Assembly (NCBI RefSeq): GCF_002019795.1
Contig: NZ_KV917381.1
Coordinates: forward strand, 4,062,068 to 4,126,067
Length of the DNA: 64,000 nucleotides
Source: Bacillus alkalicellulosilyticus
GTDB lineage: Bacteria > Bacillota > Bacilli > Bacillales > Bacillaceae_F
Direction of reading: 5' to 3'
Each line of letters begins with the position of its first letter. Position 1 is the stretch's first letter. This document shows positions 33,460 to 42,491 of this stretch, in pieces. The notes below the pieces were generated by a model, which made no database searches, had not been told where the DNA came from, and saw only the letters and a list, made by a program, of their open reading frames with translations. Both the position numbers and the translations under genes were made by a program.

Positions 33460-33636
33460 CGGACAGGAGGTACCTTATTTTACGATTTATTCCGTTTTTT
33501 AGGCCGTAACGGACACCAGTGCTCTTATTTTTCCAAAAACGATGTAAATGCTAGTCAATTTATTAAAATAAGGGCCTCTGTGTCCGTACCATTTCAAAAT
33601 CGATTCATTTTACGAAAATAGCGCATCGTATGTCCT
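33460..33636. repeat. CGGACA repeat cluster B (four units)
   Basis: Four copies of CGGACA-N7-Y-S-Y-TATT: forward at 33460-33479 and 33510-33529, reverse at 33586-33567 and 33636-33617 (the last begins AGGACA). The arrangement is forward-forward-reverse-reverse, so the locus is roughly symmetrical. Three of the four extend to TATTTT. It lies between tagO and the galE-like gene. Confidence 0.65.
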
Positions 33637-33642
33637 TTAGCA

Positions 33643-33684
33643 AAAAAAAGACATTGAAAAAGTGACGTTCTAACTTCTTCAATG
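33643..33684 (-). terminator. Terminator of the galE-like gene
   Basis: CATTGAAGAAG (33684-33674) pairs with CTTTTTCAATG (33662-33652) on the minus strand, allowing one G-U pair, and is followed by TCTTTTTTTT. Confidence 0.85.
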
Positions 33685-33697
33685 CCCTATCACGATT

Positions 33698-34636
33698 TTA
33701 TTTCTTTTGGTAATATCCAACTGTTTTTTGAAGTCCCTCTCTAAAAGGAGTCTGTGGATGCAAATTAAACTGCTCCATGATTTTTTGATTGGAAAGATAA
33801 CTGTATTTAATATCGCCGATTCTCTCCGCTGCATAATGAGGGTCATAATCGATTTCTAAGATTCGACAGAGCTCTCGTAACAACTGTTCGATGCTGACCT
33901 CCTCACATGTACTCACATTGTATACAGCACTACCATCAGACGATGGAGGTGCCTGCAAACAAGCGACAACGGCCCTTGCAACATCTTCCACATACACAAA
34001 GTCTCTCGTTTGTTGACCGTCGCCCTGAATCGTTGGCTGTTGCTGATTTAGTAGTTGTTCAATAAAAATTGTAATGACTCCGGCTTCCGTTGCCGCACTT
34101 TGGCGTGGACCGAATACATTAGCAAACCGTAACGCATAAACTGACATTTGGTACAAGCGACCGTATGCTTTGACATATTCTTCTCCTGAGAGTTTGGAAA
34201 CGCCATACGGCGACAATGGTGAAACAGGACTGTTTTCAACAATAGGAAGGTCTGGTGTTTGTCCATATACCGCTGCGGAAGAGGCATACACAAAATGAGT
34301 TACTCCATGTTTCCTAGCTAAATCTAAAACATTTATTGTTCCGTTAATGTTAATACTAGCATCAAAATTTGGGTCCTCGACGGAAGGAGATACCTTACTT
34401 TGAGCAGCTAAATGAACGACTCCGTCTATTTCTGGATATCTTGCAAACACATCGGCAAGTTGTGAGTCTCTAATATCAAGTTGATAAAATGTTACGTTCT
34501 CGCTTGAATTGATTTGCTCTTTTTTACCAGAGCTTAGATTATCTACGATTATTACCTGTTTGCCAAACTCAACAAGCTGATCAACGACATGGGAGCCAAT
34601 AAACCCTGCTCCCCCGGTTACAAGAATAGTGTCCAT
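33698..34636 (-). CDS. NAD-dependent nucleotide-sugar epimerase (GalE-like)
   Basis: An extended short-chain dehydrogenase/epimerase of 312 aa. The start ATG 34636 (MDTILVTGGAGFIGSHVVD) has AAAGGA upstream; an earlier in-frame ATG at 34654 lies before that site. It shows GGAGFIGSH at about 8-16, VVHLAAQ, SSAAVYG and the catalytic Y-x3-K in SPYGVSKLSG. RDFVYVEDVARA and the C-terminal region resemble UDP-glucose/UDP-GlcNAc 4-epimerases or UDP-glucuronate epimerases. It could supply a galacto-configured sugar or uronate for the wall polymer, together with ugd and galU upstream. It has a terminator on each side, so it seems to be a single-gene unit. Substrate is not decidable by reading. Confidence 0.85.
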   Translation of the reverse strand: MDTILVTGGAGFIGSHVVDQLVEFGKQVIIVDNLSSGKKEQINSSENVTFYQLDIRDSQLADVFARYPEIDGVVHLAAQSKVSPSVEDPNFDASININGTINVLDLARKHGVTHFVYASSAAVYGQTPDLPIVENSPVSPLSPYGVSKLSGEEYVKAYGRLYQMSVYALRFANVFGPRQSAATEAGVITIFIEQLLNQQQPTIQGDGQQTRDFVYVEDVARAVVACLQAPPSSDGSAVYNVSTCEEVSIEQLLRELCRILEIDYDPHYAAERIGDIKYSYLSNQKIMEQFNLHPQTPFREGLQKTVGYYQKK

Positions 34637-34672
34637 ACTTTTTCCTTTCTTCAAAGAGCCTTATTTTATCTT

Positions 34673-34713
34673 TTAAAAAAAGATACAACAAGTCGTATTC
34701 TTGTTGTATCTTT
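34673..34713 (-). terminator. Terminator of the polyprenyl sugar transferase gene
   Basis: Perfect 14-bp arms AAAGATACAACAAG (34679-34692) and CTTGTTGTATCTTT (34700-34713) with a 7-base loop, then a T-run on the minus strand. It lies 48 bases past the stop of the gene ending at 34761. Confidence 0.9.
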
Positions 34714-34760
34714 CCAAGGACTGAGCCTTCGCTTGTCCTGTTTATAATATACGCTATGAC

Positions 34761-36149
34761 TTAGATTTTCAACGTTACATCTTGATTCTGATTGTCCTTG
34801 CTTGTATTATCATCACTTTTTACCTCAGCACCCTCAGCTTTTGATTTATCAAAGATAACTAAGAATGTTTTTAGTAAAATGACAATGTCCATCCAAAACG
34901 TGTAATTACGAATGTAATACAAATCAAAACGAAGCTTGTCATCTACTTCTGTGCTGTATTTCCCCATGATTTGAGCATATCCTGTAATCCCTGGCTGAAC
35001 CGTATTACGGTGACCATAATGATAAAACTCTTTGGACAATTGTTTGATAAAGAAACCACGCTCTGGTCTAGGACCGACTAATGACATATCACCTTTGATG
35101 ACGTTAAAAAGCTGTGGAAGCTCATCCAATCTTGTAGCACGTAGAAATTTACCAACCTTCGTGATTCGAGCATCATTCTCTGTAGCTAATACCGGACCTG
35201 TCTTACTTTCTGCCCCTACAACCATAGAACGAAATTTATAAATGGTAAACGGCTTATTGTTCTTACCGTAGCGCTCTTGTTTATAAATGATGTTTCCTTT
35301 AGGGTCATCAAACTTTACTAAAATTGCAACTACCAATAATAGTGGAGAAATACATACCGTAATCACTGTTGACGATACAAAATCAAAGACTCTTTTTAAG
35401 ACCACTTGGTCCCACGTTAGCCCAAATGGTTTCACTGACATCATTAGTGTATCGTCCATCGGTGTTACATTGGCACGCTGTAACAATAGTTCATATAAAC
35501 TAGGAATGATATATACTTGCTTATTGTAATCCATCGCATGGTAAATAATTTGAGACTTCCTTGCCTTCCCAACTTTAGGGCATAGCACAACATAATCGAC
35601 TACCAAAATGTGCTGACAAATTCTCTCCATTGAAGTTGTCGGCAGAATATGAGTGACCTTCGTTCCTTTTAACATTGGATGCTTTATTTTAGAAATCATT
35701 CGATTCGTATTTTCATCGTCGCCAATTACTAAAATTCGGCCCACTACATTTCTTCTCGTCAACTTTAAATATAAAATTTTCGAGATGAACATCGAACCAA
35801 TCATAAAGAACATGGCAATTAAAATAACAGAACGAGGCATTGCAAATTCACGGAATAAATAAGACGCTGCCATCGTTAAGAACGACATGAAAATAACAGC
35901 AATCACAATTTTCACAAAAATATCCCATAACGTATGTTTTCTATCTAGGGCATATAACTCATATACGGAGATAAAAAACAATCCAATTAATAAGATCCAT
36001 GGAATTAAGGAAATAAATGATTCCCAGTTTTTCGCAGGAATATCACTATATCTAAGCATAAATGCAGCTACATATGACCCTAAAATACAAAGTATATCAA
36101 TTAATATAATAATAAACTTATAGTTTCGTAATTCACTTATATTCGGCAT
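34761..36149 (-). CDS. Polyprenyl glycosylphosphotransferase (polysaccharide initiation)
   Basis: This integral membrane enzyme places the first sugar phosphate on undecaprenyl phosphate for a surface polysaccharide. The 462-aa product has four or five N-terminal membrane segments (about 10-130), a CoA-binding-like Rossmann part ([12 protein letters not shown] at about 138-149), another membrane segment after [10 protein letters not shown] (about 252-275) and the catalytic Bac_transf domain with [31 protein letters not shown] and LVGPRPERG. Family length and order match TuaA/WbaP/EpsL-type enzymes. ATG 36149 has GTGAGG upstream. It stands between ugd-galU and a galE-like gene, as TuaA does with TuaD in teichuronic acid synthesis; the exact sugar is unknown. 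Confidence 0.93.
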   Translation of the reverse strand: MPNISELRNYKFIIILIDILCILGSYVAAFMLRYSDIPAKNWESFISLIPWILLIGLFFISVYELYALDRKHTLWDIFVKIVIAVIFMSFLTMAASYLFREFAMPRSVILIAMFFMIGSMFISKILYLKLTRRNVVGRILVIGDDENTNRMISKIKHPMLKGTKVTHILPTTSMERICQHILVVDYVVLCPKVGKARKSQIIYHAMDYNKQVYIIPSLYELLLQRANVTPMDDTLMMSVKPFGLTWDQVVLKRVFDFVSSTVITVCISPLLLVVAILVKFDDPKGNIIYKQERYGKNNKPFTIYKFRSMVVGAESKTGPVLATENDARITKVGKFLRATRLDELPQLFNVIKGDMSLVGPRPERGFFIKQLSKEFYHYGHRNTVQPGITGYAQIMGKYSTEVDDKLRFDLYYIRNYTFWMDIVILLKTFLVIFDKSKAEGAEVKSDDNTSKDNQNQDVTLKI

Positions 36150-36339
36150 GCTTCATACCTCACTTTCAAATAGTAGAGTAACTTTCAAATTAGTTTTGTT
36201 ACTTCACTAACGTAGTTCGACAAAATTACAATCAATAATACTATACTATAGATCTTTTATATTGAAAACAACAAGTTTATTATGGAAAACTGTGTAGCAC
36301 CTTATGAACATGTATGCTTACGGCTCAATTTATTATAAT

Positions 36340-36382
36340 TAAAAAGAAGTTTCAAAAGGTTCTTTACAAACCTTTTGAAACT
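36340..36382 (-). terminator. Terminator of galU-ugd
   Basis: Perfect 14-bp arms (36348-36361 and 36369-36382, core TTTCAAAAGGTT), followed on the minus strand by TCTTTTTAATT. It begins 10 bases past the ugd stop. Confidence 0.9.
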
Positions 36383-36391
36383 CCTTTGTAT

Positions 36392-37702
36392 TTACGAATT
36401 CACTTCTGGTCTTCCAATGGAATGGTAAATTAAATTAGCAGCTTCAGCTTCTTTTAAATCAAAACAGTTTCTTCCATCAACGATAACTGGCTTTGAAAGC
36501 AGCGAATGAACTTTGTTTAAATCTAACTCAAGAACATCTTTCCATTCTGTTAAAATAACACAAACATCCGCATTAGTTAATGTTTCATAAACGTCTGTAT
36601 GGTAGCTAATTGCGTCACCGAAATGAAGACGAGCAGCCTCTTTCGCAATTGGATCAAAGGCTTGTATTTTTGCCCCTTCTTTCAATAGTGCAGGGATTAT
36701 TTCTAGCGAAGGTGCATCCCTCATATCATCAGTGTTTGGTTTAAACGCAAGACCTAATACAGCAATCGTTTTCCCTTTTAATTCACTAATGATATCTTTG
36801 AGCTTTGTAACGACTTTCATTTTTTGGTACTCGTTCGTATTTATAACAGCCTTCATCATTTTAAAATCATAATCAACTTGTTCAGCAATATGAATAAGGG
36901 CACGCGTATCTTTCGGGAAACACGAACCGCCATAACCGATACCTGCTTGGAGGAATTTCGCTCCAATTCTTGAGTCTAACCCCATGCCTTCAGCAACCTT
37001 AGTCACATCTGCACCGACACGCTCACAAATATTAGCAATATCATTAATAAAAGAAATCTTTGTTGCTAAAAATGCATTTGCTGCATACTTAATCATTTCT
37101 GCACTTTCCAAATTGGTTGAAATGATGGTTGTATTAAATGGTTCGTGGATTTCTTTAATAATGTTAGCTGCCTTATCACTAGTTGCACCAATAACAGCTC
37201 TCTCCATGTTCATAGTATCTTCAAGAGCTGAACCTTCACGTAAAAACTCTGGATTAGATACCACATCGAACTCAACATTTCCAGTTGAATGCTCTTTAAT
37301 AATACTTTGAACTAATTTCCCTGTCCCAACTGGAACCGTACTTTTATTAACAATGACCTTATATCCATTTAAATTTTCACCAATGGTTTTTGCGACGTTT
37401 TTAACAAAAGTTAAGTCAGCTTCTCCTGATTCAGCCATTGGAGTTCCTACACCAATGTAAACAATTTCTGCATCTCTAATAGCACTTGGAATATCTGTTG
37501 TAAACGTTAACCTCTCTTCTTTAATATTGCGTTTAACAACCTCTTCTAAACCAGGCTCATATATCGGAATGATACCTTCATTTAACCTTTGAATTTTACC
37601 TTCATCAATATCACAGCAAGTGACCTGATTCCCAATTTCGGCAAAACATGTTCCTGATACTAATCCAACATATCCTGTTCCCATTACAGCTATTCTCTTC
37701 AT
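36392..37702 (-). CDS. ugd: UDP-glucose 6-dehydrogenase
   Basis: Oxidises UDP-glucose to UDP-glucuronate, the building block of teichuronic acid-like polymers. The 436-aa product shows the Rossmann motif GTGYVGLVSG at residues 8-17, PTNKST-type NKSTVPVGTG, SNPEFLREGSA, AANAFLATKISFINDIANICE and the catalytic cysteine in GIGYGGSCFPKDTRAL (about 255-270), then the C-terminal UDP-binding domain with LGLAFKPNTDDMRDAPS. Length is typical of TuaD/YwqF enzymes. ATG 37702 lies two bases past the galU stop, so both enzymes that make UDP-GlcA are co-expressed. A terminator follows. Confidence 0.96.
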   Translation of the reverse strand: MKRIAVMGTGYVGLVSGTCFAEIGNQVTCCDIDEGKIQRLNEGIIPIYEPGLEEVVKRNIKEERLTFTTDIPSAIRDAEIVYIGVGTPMAESGEADLTFVKNVAKTIGENLNGYKVIVNKSTVPVGTGKLVQSIIKEHSTGNVEFDVVSNPEFLREGSALEDTMNMERAVIGATSDKAANIIKEIHEPFNTTIISTNLESAEMIKYAANAFLATKISFINDIANICERVGADVTKVAEGMGLDSRIGAKFLQAGIGYGGSCFPKDTRALIHIAEQVDYDFKMMKAVINTNEYQKMKVVTKLKDIISELKGKTIAVLGLAFKPNTDDMRDAPSLEIIPALLKEGAKIQAFDPIAKEAARLHFGDAISYHTDVYETLTNADVCVILTEWKDVLELDLNKVHSLLSKPVIVDGRNCFDLKEAEAANLIYHSIGRPEVNS

Positions 37703-37704
37703 CG

Positions 37705-38604
37705 TTAAACTCCTATCTTATTCATACTTACTAGCTTTTCATATGCCTCTTTTATATATTGTGCAACATCATCAGACAGATCATCACGTTGTAGGGCAAA
37801 ATCCATAGTGGCTTTAATAAAACCTAATTTATCACCAACATCATACCTTTTCCCATCAAAGTTATACCCTAAAACCGCTTGACTTTCATTCAGGACCTTA
37901 ATGGCATCCGTTAATTGAATTTCGTTTCCTGCTCCTGGAGGTAAATTCTCCAATATATCAAAAATCTCAGGTCTTAGAACGTAACGCCCCATGATAGCAT
38001 AGTTAGAAGGAGCCTCTTCTATAGATGGCTTTTCTACAAAAGTTTCAGCCTGAATAACATTCTCTTCTATATTTGAGCCTCTTGGCCCAATGACTCCATA
38101 CTTAGATACATCCTCTGGCGCAACTTCTTGGACACCGATAACTGATGAATGATACCGGTCATATACATCTATTAACTGTTTTAAACATGGTTTATCAGCT
38201 TGAACAATATCGTCACCGAGCAATACAGCAAAAGGTTCATTTCCAATAAACTTTCGAGCACACCAAATCGCATGCCCTAAACCATTTGCTTCTTTTTGTC
38301 GAATATAGTGTATGTTTGTCATACTTGAAATGGCTTGTACTTCTTCAAGTAATTTGGTTTTATTTTTCTTTTCCAGTGTTTCTTCTAACTCATAAGATTT
38401 ATCAAAATGGTCTTCAATTGCTCTCTTTCCTCTTCCTGTTACAACGATAATATCCTCTATACCAGAAGCTATAGCTTCCTCTATAATATATTGAATTGTT
38501 GGTTTATCGACTATTGGCAACATTTCTTTAGGTTGTGCTTTCGTTGCTGGAAGAAATCTAGTTCCTAAACCTGCAGCAGGGATAATAGCTTTTTTCACTT
38601 GCAT
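37705..38604 (-). CDS. galU: UTP-glucose-1-phosphate uridylyltransferase
   Basis: Makes UDP-glucose from UTP and glucose-1-phosphate. The 299-aa product has the family start [26 protein letters not shown] (signature [11 protein letters not shown] at 13-23), [33 protein letters not shown], and [12 protein letters not shown]. It is equivalent to B. subtilis GtaB, which supplies wall teichoic acid glucosylation and, through Ugd, glucuronate polymers. ATG 38604 has GAAAGGAAG upstream. It is first in a galU-ugd operon and lies downstream of a probable sigma-A promoter. Confidence 0.97.
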   Translation of the reverse strand: MQVKKAIIPAAGLGTRFLPATKAQPKEMLPIVDKPTIQYIIEEAIASGIEDIIVVTGRGKRAIEDHFDKSYELEETLEKKNKTKLLEEVQAISSMTNIHYIRQKEANGLGHAIWCARKFIGNEPFAVLLGDDIVQADKPCLKQLIDVYDRYHSSVIGVQEVAPEDVSKYGVIGPRGSNIEENVIQAETFVEKPSIEEAPSNYAIMGRYVLRPEIFDILENLPPGAGNEIQLTDAIKVLNESQAVLGYNFDGKRYDVGDKLGFIKATMDFALQRDDLSDDVAQYIKEAYEKLVSMNKIGV

Positions 38605-38676
38605 TTTTTTACTTCCTTTCTGTTAAGAAGTTAATAACCCTAACACAATTGACAATCTTGATTATAATACTTGTCG

Positions 38677-38705
38677 AGAATAATATCTATCCCCCATTTT
38701 ATCAA
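38677..38705 (-). promoter_or_regulatory. Possible sigma-A promoter of galU-ugd
   Basis: On the minus strand TTGATA (38705-38700), 17 bases, then TATTCT (38682-38677). The -35 box matches five of six, the -10 four of six. It is 73 bases upstream of the galU start. Confidence 0.4.
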
Positions 38706-38760
38706 TAATATATTGTCAAAACAAACCGATATTTTAGTCATTATGGTGAAATCTCACAAA

Positions 38761-38794
38761 GAAAAAGCCTAAGTTCAATATATTGAACTTAGGC
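38761..38794 (-). terminator. Terminator of the repeat-bearing glucosaminidase gene
   Basis: A 28-bp perfect palindrome (38767-38794, core CCTAAGTTCAAT) directly followed on the minus strand by TTTTTC. It lies 25 bases past the stop codon. Confidence 0.88.
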
Positions 38795-38819
38795 ACTAAC
38801 TTTTTCAGACAAATTTACA

Positions 38820-41800
38820 TTAGCGATAAACTGGAATATCAAAATGCAATACTGGGTTATCTAACTGATTGTAAAGGTTTTTAATTGTGCTAATTTGTTT
38901 GGTTGCCCATTCCATATCAGTTGCATATTGTGGCCAACCAGGACTTGCAGGATTCCAACGCATTTTGTATAACGTATTTTGGTTAAACCTATTATGAATA
39001 TAACTTTGACCAATAAATCTTGCTCCTCCGATAATAGCTGCATCAGGTGTAAACCACCCTTGGTTATAAGCATAAAATGCTCCTGCCCGATGTGCATCAC
39101 CATCAACTGCACCAATACCATACATATTGTGAGTAGTTCTGATGTTTGTTAAACGACTTCTATTAGAAGAAGTAACCAATTCAAGGTTACCACTCGAGTT
39201 TCTACCAACCTCAACTCCAGTTGCAAGTTGTTCTCGTCCATGACCGGTTTCTAATAAAGCATGAGCAATAAGATATATTTCATTTACTGAATGATCTCTT
39301 GCAGCATTAATAAAGGCTTGACCTCTCCCATGTAAAACACCTTTATTGTTTAAAACCTTATTTAATTCACTTGCAGGAACTCCAACACTTGTAGATAAGT
39401 TCAGGTGTTGAAATTTATCATTACGATTCGGGTCAAGGAAAGGAATAACATCGGACTCTTTTGCATTTCTCCATGTACGGAAGTTAATCTCATACCATAC
39501 ATTACTTCCACTAACCGTTGCTCCTGTAACTTGTCTATTCACGGAAACTGTTGAATTAGCAGAAAGTGTTCCAAAGTTGTGACTGTTTGTATTTGCTGAT
39601 TCTCTAACATTACCAGAACTTCTCATAACAGCAGCTGTAGATGTAGATACTAAAGAACTATGAACATATAGTGTCTGATTATCATATCTAATCTCAAACC
39701 AAACCGTGCTTCCACTTACACTATTCCCTGTAACTTGTCTTTGGATAACAACAACTGTCCCTCTTGGTACAGACGTAGCAATTGTCGAACTAGTTGTACT
39801 ATCAGGAGCTGTCCGCAGATTTGTAGTAGTTCCTGTAGTTGTAGAGCGCTCTGTAATATTAACTAACGAGCTATGAACAAACCCTGGTGCTAAGCGGTAT
39901 TTATCCGTCTGAGGTGGAGGGTTTAATCCCATTTGAATTTCTAGTGCACGATTAAATGTTGTACTAGCTTGGGTATAAGTGATTATTGTTCGGTCTAGTG
40001 TTTTACCTGCTTCGGCCAACAATAATTTACTTCTAGCTTCGTCTTTTATATTATTGCTTACTCCCTTGGTTTCAATAATAAAGACATATCTTCCGATTGC
40101 AACATCAAAATTTCCACTTTGATGTTGGTCACTTGCCCACTTTAGCAACGATTGCGCACTAGCATTCATACCTTCAATAAAACGATTGTCACTCGGATAA
40201 AAATGATGACCCTCTGCAAATAATGATAACCTTGCAGAAGAAGTCGATTGACTGTTTGCTAAATTAAGAATAACAAGGGCAGTTCTTTTTCCAATTTTAG
40301 CGTCAGTTAATCTGCTTTGTACATCATTCCTAAGGTTACGATTTAGTACCGGAGCGCTTAAGATGAATTCATATCTTCCGATCGCTGTTTCAAAATTACC
40401 AGCGTCATGTTGTGAACTTGCCCATTTAAATAAAGAGTCTGCACTGTTATTAATACCATCTTCAAAGCGTTTATCATTTGGATATAAGCCATATCCTTCA
40501 ATAAACATCGTTAATCTCTCAGAAGATGTTGGTTGGCTATTAGCTAAATCAACTAATTGTTTAGCTGTTTGAACTTTATTGCCTTCCAATGCAAACTGTA
40601 GCTTTACCTCTGTTTCGTTTCTTAGAGTGCTATGAAGTGCAGGTGCAGATAAAATAAATTCATACCGACCAATCGCCACTTCAAATCGCTCAAGTTGATG
40701 CTGTGAAGATGCCCAGTTTAGTAATGAGCGCGCACTGTCGTTTATCCCATTAGCAAACCGTTTATCATTTGGATACAAGCGATGTCCTTCTATAAATAGG
40801 GTTAACCTCTCGGTAGAAGTAGCTTGGTTTCTAGCGATTAGTAATAATCCATCAGGAGAATTTTTAGCCTGATTTGCAGAAGCTAACTTAACTTCAGTCT
40901 CTTGACGAATATTTCGGTTTAAAATTGGCGAAGATAAAATATATTCGTAGCGACCGATTGCTACATCAAAGCGACCTGCGTTTTGTTGAGATGTTGCCCA
41001 ATTTAATAAAGACCTTGCAGTAGAGTTGATACCATCTTCAAAACGTTTATCTCCTGGATATAAGCTATATCCATCCATGAATAGGCCCAACCTTCCAGAG
41101 GAAGTTGTCTCTCTACTCGCTTGGTCTAAAAGTCGACTAATTGATGGGATTAACTTCGCTTCTTGGGCATATTTAAGCTTAACTTCAGATTCCCACTTAA
41201 TATGATTATCCAAAACGGGAGAAGATAAGATAAACTCATAGCGACCAATTGCCACTTCAAAACGAGAATTCTGATGTTGAGAACTTGACCAATTTAACAA
41301 TGACCTAGCACTGCTATTTATTCCCGTAACAAACCTTCTATCAGATGGAAATAGGTGATATCCTTCAATATATGCTTCCAATCTTTCTGATGAAGTTGGT
41401 TTTGATGCAGCTTCTTGAAGAATCAGGTCAGCATTCTGACTTTCACCGTTCACTGGTTTTGAATCTCCGGTAGTTATCTCTAACTTAGCTTCAGCAAGCC
41501 TTCGCTCAGTCGTAAGACGTATATTTCCCGCTAGAGTAGGAGAAGACAATATAAATTCATACCGACCAATTGCTATGTCAAAACGCCCATTGTCATGCTG
41601 GTCGCTTGCCCATCTTAATAAAGAATGTGCACTAGAGTTAATACCTTCTTCGAATCTTTTATCAGTAGGATATAAGAAAAAACCATCTATGAACAATGAT
41701 AACCTTGCTGACGATGATGATTGACTATTTGCTTCATTAACCAATCTAGAAGCTGAAGGTATTGTCCTTTCATCTTCGGCAAACTTAAGCTTCACTTCAG

Positions 41801-42305
41801 TTTCTTTTCTAATGGCTTCATCTAATTCAGAAGGAGACGTTAATATAAATTCATACCGACCAATAGCAACATCAAAATGACCATTTTGATGTTGGCTTGT
41901 CGCCCATCTTAATAACGAATTTGCACTTGAATTCATACCTGAAATAAATCTGTTGTCAGAAGGATAAAGTTGAAACCCTTGAATATAAGCTTCTAATCGT
42001 TCTGTAGAAGTATTCTTAGAAGAGGCAAATTCTAACCACTCACCAGCAGTTTGCGGTTCAACACTTAATTCTTCTACATCGAAACTTTCAACTTCAAACA
42101 TTTCTGCATTAACATCTTCATCAGGTTCTTCTACACTTACTTCAGCACTCGATTCATGTTCCACCGGCACTTCATCTTGCTCAAGCTCCAATACCTCTTC
42201 TAATTCGTAATTATCTACGTCTAAGGTCTCGGGTGGAACGGCATAAATCAAATGGGGATATGACAAAGTAGAAAACGCCATCGTCAAAACTATTAACTTT
42301 TTCAT
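38820..42305 (-). CDS. Giant secreted glucosaminidase with seven-repeat region
   Basis: A predicted autolysin of 1161 aa. Residues 1-22 form a signal peptide. Residues 23-85 are an extremely acidic linker. Residues about 86-771 hold seven copies of a 95-106-residue helical repeat (core signature GINSSARSLLNWASSQHQ and FDVAIGRYEFILSSP). About 826-960 contain two SH3b-like wall-binding segments (TNLRTAPDSTTSS, GNVRESANTNSHN). About 985-1161 is a glycoside hydrolase 73-type N-acetylglucosaminidase domain, with the catalytic Glu in AHALLETGHGREQLATG and NMYGIGAVD. It resembles LytD in catalytic part and location. The repeats are shared with the adjacent M14 protein. The ATG at 42305 is far (17 bases) from GAGGAGGG. 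A sigma-A promoter precedes it. Confidence 0.9.
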   Translation of the reverse strand: MKKLIVLTMAFSTLSYPHLIYAVPPETLDVDNYELEEVLELEQDEVPVEHESSAEVSVEEPDEDVNAEMFEVESFDVEELSVEPQTAGEWLEFASSKNTSTERLEAYIQGFQLYPSDNRFISGMNSSANSLLRWATSQHQNGHFDVAIGRYEFILTSPSELDEAIRKETEVKLKFAEDERTIPSASRLVNEANSQSSSSARLSLFIDGFFLYPTDKRFEEGINSSAHSLLRWASDQHDNGRFDIAIGRYEFILSSPTLAGNIRLTTERRLAEAKLEITTGDSKPVNGESQNADLILQEAASKPTSSERLEAYIEGYHLFPSDRRFVTGINSSARSLLNWSSSQHQNSRFEVAIGRYEFILSSPVLDNHIKWESEVKLKYAQEAKLIPSISRLLDQASRETTSSGRLGLFMDGYSLYPGDKRFEDGINSTARSLLNWATSQQNAGRFDVAIGRYEYILSSPILNRNIRQETEVKLASANQAKNSPDGLLLIARNQATSTERLTLFIEGHRLYPNDKRFANGINDSARSLLNWASSQHQLERFEVAIGRYEFILSAPALHSTLRNETEVKLQFALEGNKVQTAKQLVDLANSQPTSSERLTMFIEGYGLYPNDKRFEDGINNSADSLFKWASSQHDAGNFETAIGRYEFILSAPVLNRNLRNDVQSRLTDAKIGKRTALVILNLANSQSTSSARLSLFAEGHHFYPSDNRFIEGMNASAQSLLKWASDQHQSGNFDVAIGRYVFIIETKGVSNNIKDEARSKLLLAEAGKTLDRTIITYTQASTTFNRALEIQMGLNPPPQTDKYRLAPGFVHSSLVNITERSTTTGTTTNLRTAPDSTTSSTIATSVPRGTVVVIQRQVTGNSVSGSTVWFEIRYDNQTLYVHSSLVSTSTAAVMRSSGNVRESANTNSHNFGTLSANSTVSVNRQVTGATVSGSNVWYEINFRTWRNAKESDVIPFLDPNRNDKFQHLNLSTSVGVPASELNKVLNNKGVLHGRGQAFINAARDHSVNEIYLIAHALLETGHGREQLATGVEVGRNSSGNLELVTSSNRSRLTNIRTTHNMYGIGAVDGDAHRAGAFYAYNQGWFTPDAAIIGGARFIGQSYIHNRFNQNTLYKMRWNPASPGWPQYATDMEWATKQISTIKNLYNQLDNPVLHFDIPVYR
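39993..42050 (-). repeat. Seven tandem coding repeats in the glucosaminidase
   Basis: Seven in-frame units starting near residues 86, 188, 294, 392, 487, 584 and 679. Each carries a T-S-S-x-R-L motif, a YP-x-D-x-RF motif, GIN-S-A-SLL-W, QH-x3-F-x-x-AIGRYEFIL and a charged helix. Copies differ at many positions, so they are old duplications and not a recent slippage product. Confidence 0.9.
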
Positions 42306-42355
42306 AAGACTAAACTATCAATCCCTCCTCTTAAAATAGTAACCTTTCATCATTT

Positions 42356-42384
42356 ATAATAGATGATATAGTAGCTTATGTAAA
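42356..42384 (-). promoter_or_regulatory. Sigma-A promoter of the glucosaminidase gene
   Basis: On the minus strand TTTACA (42384-42379), 17 bases, then TATTAT (42361-42356). Five of six positions match at each box and spacing is ideal. The -10 box is 51 bases upstream of the ATG. Confidence 0.58.
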
Positions 42385-42437
42385 TGGTGAATTCTACATT
42401 AAACGCCAATTTTCTTGTTTTCATTTAGTTTTCTACG

Positions 42438-42485
42438 CAAAAAAACCACTTCTAGATAACTTTATCAAGCTACTAGAAATAGTTT
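42438..42485 (-). terminator. Terminator of the M14 peptidase gene
   Basis: On the minus strand AAACTATTTCTAG (42485-42473) pairs with CTAGAAGTGGTTT (42455-42443) over 13 bp including two G-U pairs, followed by a T-run. It begins 7 bases past the stop codon. Confidence 0.85.
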
Positions 42486-42491
42486 CTCGGA

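Larger units (their letters stand above)
33327..33697. other. Intergenic region tagO / galE-like
   Basis: About 370 bases without a gene. 33327-33345 holds the tagO ribosome site. 33460-33636 holds the second CGGACA repeat cluster (four units). 33652-33684 is the terminator of the galE-like gene. No open frame of interest and no clear promoter for tagO was identified. Confidence 0.6.
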
